Assembly (NCBI RefSeq): GCF_015832195.1
Contig: NC_052027.1
Location: forward strand, 248,001 to 312,000
From: Motacilla alba alba
Lineage: Eukaryota > Chordata > Aves > Passeriformes > Motacillidae
Direction: 5' to 3'
DNA: 64,000 nt
Below, piece after piece: positions 56,949 through 64,000 of the stretch. Positions within the stretch are counted from its first letter, which is position 1, and every line of letters begins with the position of its first letter. The notes beneath the pieces are model-generated. The model did no database searches and had not been told where the DNA came from. It was given only the letters and a program-made list of their open reading frames with translations. The position numbers were made by a program, and so were the translations under genes.

Positions 56949-59900
56949 AGCAAAAATGGCTCCAGGGCTGGGTGACTGTTGCTTGGTGGCATTGTCCCCA
57001 GTGCCCTGCCCCAGGGCAGTGTTTCAACAACCCCATGCACTCAAGGTCCCTTTGGCATGGTGAGCCCTGGGCACAGTGCAGCTGCTGTGCTGGGGCAGCA
57101 TTGTTGTCCTTGTTCCGTGGTGGGGAGGTGGGTGCTCAGGTCTCCTGATGGATGTCTCTGGTCAGAAGAGTGGCAGTGTTGGGATTTGAATTGAGGTCCC
57201 AAGTGTTCCTGTGTGACCGTCCCCAGCACACATCCCTGGGGCCACAGTGTGACAGGGAATCAACAGGAGGGATCCACTTTGCTATTTCTTTTTTTGGTTA
57301 GATTGGGTGGTTTTGGTTGTGGGTTTGGTTGTGGGGTTTTTTTGGTGTTGATTCCTGTGAGGTTGGTAAAGAAACAATTTTAAGTTGTTGTTTTCAGTTG
57401 AGCTGTAACACCCTGCAGCAGGTGGAGGAGGTGGCAGACTGTCTGTGGCATCTCTCACTTGGAGAGGCCAGGAGAATTTATTGACGTTTTTGAGCAGAGG
57501 GAGCTGTGCTTATTCCTAACATCTGGAGAGCAGCTCTGCTGGCAGCCGCTGTTCTGACAGTGAGGCTGCAGGGCTGTGGGACGATTGAGCCTGGGAAAGC
57601 CCAGATCAAACCGGGCCCAGATGAGCCCTTGTCAGATGTGCTGTGCTGTGGGCAGGGTGGATAGCAAAGCCCACGATGATCTTGCCTTGGTACCTGCTGA
57701 GGGCCAGCAGGGCTTGTCCAGCGCAGAGAGCGCACGCTGGCTCCTTCCGCAGCTCTGTGGGAGCTGGGACGAGATGTCTCTGAGGAGTGGGGACGTGCTG
57801 GCTGTGGCATCCTGCAGCCACAGGGATGGCACGTGGTCTGACCTGCTGCCTTCCCCTCCCGTTTATCAGGCCTGTGGATGCGCACAGCCTTGCAAGGTGG
57901 GACAAGAGGCTCCTCAGATGGGTTTTTTCTCCAGTGGGCAACATGATAGGGGTTAACTTGGACAGTTCAGCTCTTTCCAAGTTAGGGGGCTTATTCTGCT
58001 GTGCCACTCCTCTGAAGGCAACATGGCCAGAGCCACAATCATGGGTTGGCTGCCAGGAGTGCTGCTGTGGGAGCTGTGGAGCTCTGGGTGAGCCCAGGCT
58101 CAAACCCCAGTGAAAGTCCCAGTGTCCAGTGAAGCTGCAGGCTCATGTTTGCATCTGCAGCCACAGAACCTAGCTGATGCTGTGCCAGCTACTGGAACAA
58201 GGCTGCCTGTTTTGGGCCTGAACCATTTGAGGGCTGTTGCTGTTACAAGATGTCTGCAGGTTATGTATTCTAAGTGGAACTGGAATACAAATCTTTCAAT
58301 TCTAACCCAGAAGCAAAATTGCCTGAAAGTCTGGATTTTGAAAACATGTACATTTATTATTTGAAGGAAACCTGGAACTTACCTTTCCATTTCTGTCTCA
58401 TCTCTGTTGAAGGTATTTTGCTGCTGTGTACAGCTCCCTTCTGGAGCAGGAGCTGATGGTTATTTGGTTTTCATCCACTGTCTGCTGCATGCTGCCAACA
58501 TCCAGCAGGCTGTGAGCTGCTTGTGGCTACTGCCGTCTCTGGTGGGACACCTAAATAAAAGGAGCTATTGAAAACCTGGCATGTTCATGAAAATATGTTA
58601 GGAAGGGAAATTTTACAGTATGATGATAGCACTCGATGAAGAAGGGGAGAGGTGAAAGACGAGGAGGTTTAGCCAAAGTTGTTTGGCTTGCAAGTCCCTG
58701 TCATCCTTCAGTTGGTCTCACAGACCTAGACATGGTGCTTCAGAGGCACCAGGACTGGTGTGCTGTTGTGTGTGGCTTCCCAAGGCTGGGAACTGCCTTT
58801 TGCAGGACAGGGGCTCACGTTGGGCTTTTGGCAATCGGTGTAGCATGCCATTAAACAGGGAGGAAACTGGGGCTAAATGTCTGAATGTCTGGTTTGATGT
58901 GTACGGGTCTCTGGAACAAGGTGAGGGGTAAAGGACTGGGGTGGGTGCTCCTTGCGTATCCCTCCTGGGTTTCCCAACCAGGACACTGCTCTGGTGGCAG
59001 CCTTGCTGCTGGGGCTCTCTGCCTGTGGAACCTCAACTTGGCTGCACTCGCATTAGCTGCTGGAAAAAGATGTCAAGGTTTAGGAGGAGCTGGTGTTGCA
59101 GTGTTACGTCCCTGGAATCTCCTAATTGTAGTGCCATTTCCTGCTGAGATTTGGTATCACAGTAAGCTCAGTGGGTCTCTCCAAAAAGCTTTGGGAACAG
59201 CAGCTTCTACAAATCTTGAAGACAAAATATAAAATGATAGAGAAAAGGAAAGCCTTACATAATTTAACCCAATCCGAGCAGTGCTCAGTTGCTGAATCCA
59301 GTAGGATCACTGATTTGTTACAACATTTGAAATTATCCAAGTTATATAATTATCATAATCCTAATTTCCTAATTGGGAGGGGAATGGGGTAGGGAGTGAG
59401 GACCTCCAGAGTTGAATCTGTGGAGATCTCAACAGGCACGGTGCTTTCAGAGTGATGCCTGAAGAACACCTTTTGCTTTGTTCACCTGCTGTCCTGCTGT
59501 CCTCTGCTGGAGGAGACACGGCGTGGGTGTGAGGACTGGCCACAGGCTGGAGGAGCCTGGCTCACACGTTCATCCTTTGCACTTTCTTTGCACTGATAAT
59601 TCTCTTTACTTGAATTTCTTCTGCCCCCAGAATGAGGACAGGGGTTAGAGTGGAGGAAGGCTGCCCTGGTGATCCAGGGAAGTGGTGTGTCTCCTGTAGA
59701 CTACATCCGTATAGCTTGGGTGCTTCTGCATTTGGAGTGTGCAGTTAATGGGCAGAAAGGGTTTTATTAAGCTTTCCATGACAAGCTTCTTCTGCAGGCG
59801 GGGTGCTCGATCAAATGGTGATGGTTTGTTTTTTGGACTCTGGTGCTGAGGCTGTGGAGCAGGTGATGCAGGGGGGGTACCCAGACGGGGACAGCACTGC

Positions 59901-62900
59901 AGCAGTGCTGCTTCTCAGAGGCAGGTTTTACTTAGGATGTGTAAAAGAAGGGTAGAGTTCTGCTCATTATCTCAGGGCTTGATTGATTCAGCAGAACTAA
60001 TGAGGAAAATACAGGAAAACATTTACTAAAAACTATTGCTAAATGAAATAGATTTGAACTGACACATGAAAAAGTCCGGTTGTGCTAGGTAAGAAGCTGT
60101 TACTTTAATGGATGCTTTTTTCAGCCCTGACTTGCACAGATATGCCTTCAGAGCACTTGGAGCATGTGAAGTGCTAAGTGTTAGTACTAGCAATAATAAA
60201 ATAGTAACGACCAAAGATTGAGGAGCCAAACTCATGGTTCATCAGGGACTCTTCCCTGTGGAAGAGAGTTTGAATGGTCTGAGGTTGGTTACTGAGGCCA
60301 AAGCTGAATGTGAATGAGAAACACAGGTTGAGTGGTGGAGGGGTAGCAAGGAAAGAACAGCTGAGAAAGTACAGCCTAAATAAACCAAGCGTCTTACTCT
60401 GAGCAGTTTCCATGGGGGAGGTGTCTCTTGGGCCTCTGAGCAGAAGTGGGTGTCCTTGAATTGAGGCACGCTGATCTGCTCAGCCCCTTGTCCCCAGGGA
60501 GTGGGAAGAGGAGCTGAGTTTCCAAGAGGGGTGAATTTAAAGGACATACAAGCTCTTGCTGCTCAAACACGTGCTGTTCTGACTGTGACAACCCCTCTGG
60601 AGCCTGTTTGTTAATCCCTCTGCTTGCCCATTCCTGGTGGATTTGATTGTATAATCTGAAGTATTGTATTTAATGCAGGATGAAGGCTAACATAATAAGC
60701 TTGACCAGTCTTTCTGGCGGCATGAAGGATGTGCAATTTTAGTTTAAAAAGTGCTTCTTTTTCATGTTTCTCCACCGTGAGCATTCCCCATGCTGTTGCA
60801 CTTGCTGTTTCAGTGCCCTGCTGGGGGAAGCACTGGTGGAGCAAGGAAAGGGGACCCGTGCTGGGCTGCCAGGGCTGGGAATGGTGTTTTGGGGGAGGGC
60901 TGTGCAGGTCCTGCCAGTCACCTGTCCACATTGCCTTCAGCTTTCTTTTCCCGTTGGGGTGAGCAAGACAGGGTTGGGGCTGATGGAGTGATGGTGGCTG
61001 TGAGCTGGGCCAGTTGTGGCTGGAGGAGGGAGCAGAGGAGATTTAGAGGGGAATCACACTGTCAGCTGCAGGCATCCGAGTTTGGTGCCACTGCTGGAGC
61101 TGAGGCTGGAGCCTCTGAGGACTCACAGCAGCAGATGGTTGGATGGCAGTAGGGACCTGTGGTCGTTCAAGCTGTTGTCAGGCTTTGGCCTCGCTGTAGC
61201 AGACTGGCTGTGCCTGCAGCCCAGCAGTGCCCTGATCTGTCCCAGCCCGTGTCCTCCTGCTGAGGGCTGTGGCAGGCAGCAGCCGGGCGGGTGTACGTGC
61301 TGTCTGCCCAGGGCTGCCGCTGCCAGGGCAGCAGATGGAGCTTGGGTTTTGCCCTCTGAGATGATCTGGGATGCTGAGAGCCTCTTCCAGCACTCACAGT
61401 CTCACACCTCTGGTGGTTTAAGGTCTGTGGCTGCAGTGGAGGTGAGCATGGCTGCTGCTGCTGAGTTGCAGTGCTTTGGCCTGACCCAGCTGTGCCTTTC
61501 CCCAGCCGTCAGTCCTGTGCTTGCCGTGTCCTGCCTTCTAGCAGCCCTCTGTGCTCTGTCCCCCTCCTCACTTCAGCCACAGTCCCATGTGAGGCTGCCA
61601 AGAGCCTGAAATTTAGGAGCTGGCAGGAAAGAAAAGTTTGGAGTCAAGAGGAGAGAGAGGGAAGAATGAGTTTTCTAGGAGTGATAGTTCCCTGCAGGCA
61701 CAAGGTCTAGGTGGCTGCTGGGAGCAGAGGGATGTTGGGATAGACCATTACTGGTGTCACATTAGTGACTCACAAAGTACCCTAGCCCAGGGCTGGCATT
61801 GTGCAAACGGGCAAAACACAGCAAAGCCCCCACCTCCTCGCTTGAGGAACTTGTCTAAGCAAACCAGAGTGCAAGTCTCACTTTAAGCCCTTTTTTTTTT
61901 GTTTTTCAAGAATGTCTGCTGTGCTGCGTGGATACTGTGCTGTTGGTAATTCTTGAGAAAAAATTGTCCAGATTCATTTTGCCAGAGATTCTCAGCCTGA
62001 GTGCCTTGACTGGCCACAAGTGCACATTGATTTGCCTCCTGTTGCCTAAAAAATGTGATGGGAAGTCTGAGGAGCTCTGTGCTAATGCCTGCCCTTGAGC
62101 GGCACTGCAGCTGGAGACTGCTTACATCTCAAGTGCCTCAACAGTGGAGTCCTCTTCTGAGAATGACATTTTCCTCCAGGCATCCCAAAAAGCCTGGTTT
62201 TGACAGGTCTGGTTGCGACACTGCAGCAGATAAACGAGTGATTGTGTGTACAAACTGCTGGGGGACGGGGAGCTCCGGGGGAATGCTGGGGGTGTGTGCT
62301 CGGTCTGGGCTCTGCCCAACACAGAGCAGGGCTTGTACTCTCCCTTAGCATAACGCAGCCAGGCTGGCTTGGCATCACTGGCTGCGTCCATTCTCCTATG
62401 CAATATTTCCCTGCTGGTTTGTAGCCTGTCCCTGCTGTTCAGTGCAAGTCTGTGTCCTGCTATTCTCTTCAGACAGTATCCTAATTATTCTGAATATTCG
62501 CTCTGCAGTCAGAAATTTCCCTGAGTCATACCTAAATGTTAATAAAAGCCTAATGGTTTATGTTAAGGAAGGCAAGAGATAAAACTAGAGCCCTTTTATC
62601 ACAGCCTTTAATGGCCTGAAAATGTCAGTTGTGTGGGAGCAGCTGCCAAATTTTGAGCCTATGAAGATGATGGCTAAGTCCCACAAATCAACAAGTTTGG
62701 AGCGGATTATCCGATGCTGGCTGTGTCATTTTCCCAGGACTCCAGGCATGCTGGAAGCCAGCACTTTAATCCTCTCTGATACGAAGTCAGAGAGGGGCCG
62801 GGCTGCCTTCTTGCTCCGGAGCTGCTGCAGCGCAGCCAGCGTGGCCTCGTGGAGGGCAGGGGCTCTGGGCTTTCCTCTGCGCCGCAGCTTCTGAGTCACA

Positions 62901-64000
62901 AATTAGCCCCAGCTTTGCTTGAGAACTATTTTTAAGGTCACAAACACAGGATGCAGAAATCAGCTCATTTCATGGTTTTCCTGAGAGCTGCCTCACCACT
63001 CCTCTTCCTCCTTCTGTTTCCAACAGACTTCCTTCCCGAAGGGACATCCTGCATGCCCAGGGCTGGGGAGCTGTAATGGAAATTCTGGAAAATCGCTTTT
63101 TATGCTCCTTATAGGCCTGGGATAAAGAACTGAACTCACACTGTGAAGACAACTGAACTCTTGAGCTCTGATGTGGCTGGAAATCTTTTATCTCTGTCCC
63201 ATTTTGTTTCTGCAGTCGCACTCAGGGGTTAATCTGAGTAACCATCCTCTTAGCTGTGGCCCCTTGATTTGAATTCATTTGCATCACTTGTGAAGTTTTG
63301 CAGCAATAGCACAAAGTGCAGCGTGCAGGGGCACAGCAGCGTGCTGCCCTCGTCCTGGCAGGGCAGAGCAGCTCAGCTGGTGCTGGCCGTGGCTGTGCCC
63401 AGCTTCGCCCAAGAGGCTCCTCAGCAGCGACAGAGGGGCAGAGTCTTGTGGGCAGGAGGTTTCGATCTGGAGCCAGCCCACGGTTCTGTGAGTTACTGAG
63501 TACCCAGTGCGTGTCAAAGAAAAATAGAGGCAATACAGTAAATGCCCACAGGGTGTTTTAAAATGAAGATTATAGAAAGAGATTGGTTTTGGAAGAAAAC
63601 TTAACATTTGTTCTTTTCCCACTTCAGGATAGGGCAGCTTGATTTAAGAAGGAGTGAGATTTAACCCCTTCCACTTGTAGATGGCCTTCTATTCCATTCA
63701 TCCAGTGCAATTCCCCAGCTGTGGTGACTGCCTGGTGCCTGCAGAAGGATGTGACTTGGCTGTATCCTGTTTATGATGGAGTTAGCTGTGCTCTGGGTGC
63801 TGTGGGGTACGGGTAGCAGCAGCACAGCATGTCATCCCCTCTTTGGACCCGGGAGAGGGAAATACCATATGTCTCCTACCCATCCGTTTGTTGGAAGATC
63901 TGATGTCATTTGAAGAAAGGTGTTTCAGAGGAAGGATGTGTGCAGCCAAAATAAAGCTTGGCCTGGGTTAGAATAGTTACATCCTGTTTATGATGGAAAA
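56949..64000 (+). other. PLXND1: PLXND1 intron 1, distal part in window
   Basis: No exon of PLXND1 or any other gene was recognised up to the window end, so intron 1 is at least 13.2 kb. Simple GT/T-rich sequence is present at about 57300-57350 (GGTTTGGTTGTGGGG). Two copies of a 17-mer occur at 63764-63780 and 63981-63997. Open frames are short and have no family resemblance. Confidence 0.75.
63764..63997. repeat. 17-bp direct repeat near the window end
   Basis: ATCCTGTTTATGATGGA occurs at 63764-63780 and again at 63981-63997 without mismatch, 217 bases apart. Each copy is preceded at variable distance by GAAGGATGTG. It may be the start of a longer duplication cut by the window edge, or coincidence. 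Confidence 0.7.

Noticed and set aside
57170..57210. Possible SINE tail (GGGATTTGAATTGAGGTCCC)
   Set aside because: The match is short and isolated. No CORE segment was found upstream in the right order.
58850..58900. Possible reverse-strand MIR piece (GAGGAAACTGGGGCT)
   Set aside because: Only about 15 bases match a common SINE motif and the flanks do not continue the consensus.
1..64000. CRISPR arrays, prophage, tRNA or rRNA genes, endogenous retroviruses
   Set aside because: None were recognised by reading both strands. The tandem repeats lack spacers of CRISPR type and no LTR, gag or pol signature was seen. Decayed copies could be missed without a library search.

Overview
The window reads as avian nuclear genomic DNA. 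The evidence is vertebrate exon-intron structure, a truncated CR1 retroposon with the 3' end typical of bird genomes (11873-12017), one old MIR-like relic, no Alu, B1 or L1 sequence that I could see, GC-rich CpG-island promoters, and compact spacing between genes. I cannot name the species. I see no bacterial, phage, viral or CRISPR content.

Two protein-coding genes are supported, both on the + strand. TMCC1 (transmembrane and coiled-coil domain family 1) fills roughly the first 30 kb. Bases 1-15150 look like intron of the long isoform, whose own N-terminal exon is not here. A CpG island at about 15150-15670 carries a candidate alternative first exon (15492-15530). Three conserved coding exons follow (16363-17297, 23681-23816, 26126-26440). 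A 3' UTR of about 3.8 kb then runs to a polyadenylation signal at 30258. The four exons splice in frame into a 474-residue coiled-coil protein with two membrane segments at the C-terminus, a family linked to the endoplasmic reticulum.

About 19 kb of apparently gene-free sequence separates the genes (about 30285-49400). It contains several CpG-rich patches, a C-rich minisatellite with a near-perfect 129-bp duplicated block (33581-34034), microsatellites and AT-rich stretches that look like candidate enhancers. A large CpG island from about 48560 then leads into exon 1 of PLXND1 (plexin D1), which encodes the signal peptide and most of the semaphorin domain (49435-50790). The remaining 13.2 kb is PLXND1 intron 1; no second exon was found. 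The order and shared orientation TMCC1 then PLXND1 match my recollection of the neighbouring loci on human 3q22, which supports both identifications.

No new multi-gene system is visible. The points most worth a second look are: the GC-rich minisatellite ending about 200 bp upstream of the PLXND1 start, followed by an overlapping upstream ORF; the 129-bp block between the genes, whose length is a multiple of three and so holds several long but probably meaningless ORFs open; a 30/31-bp tandem array in PLXND1 intron 1; the alternative TMCC1 start; and an octamer/homeodomain/RUNX motif cluster in a TMCC1 intron.
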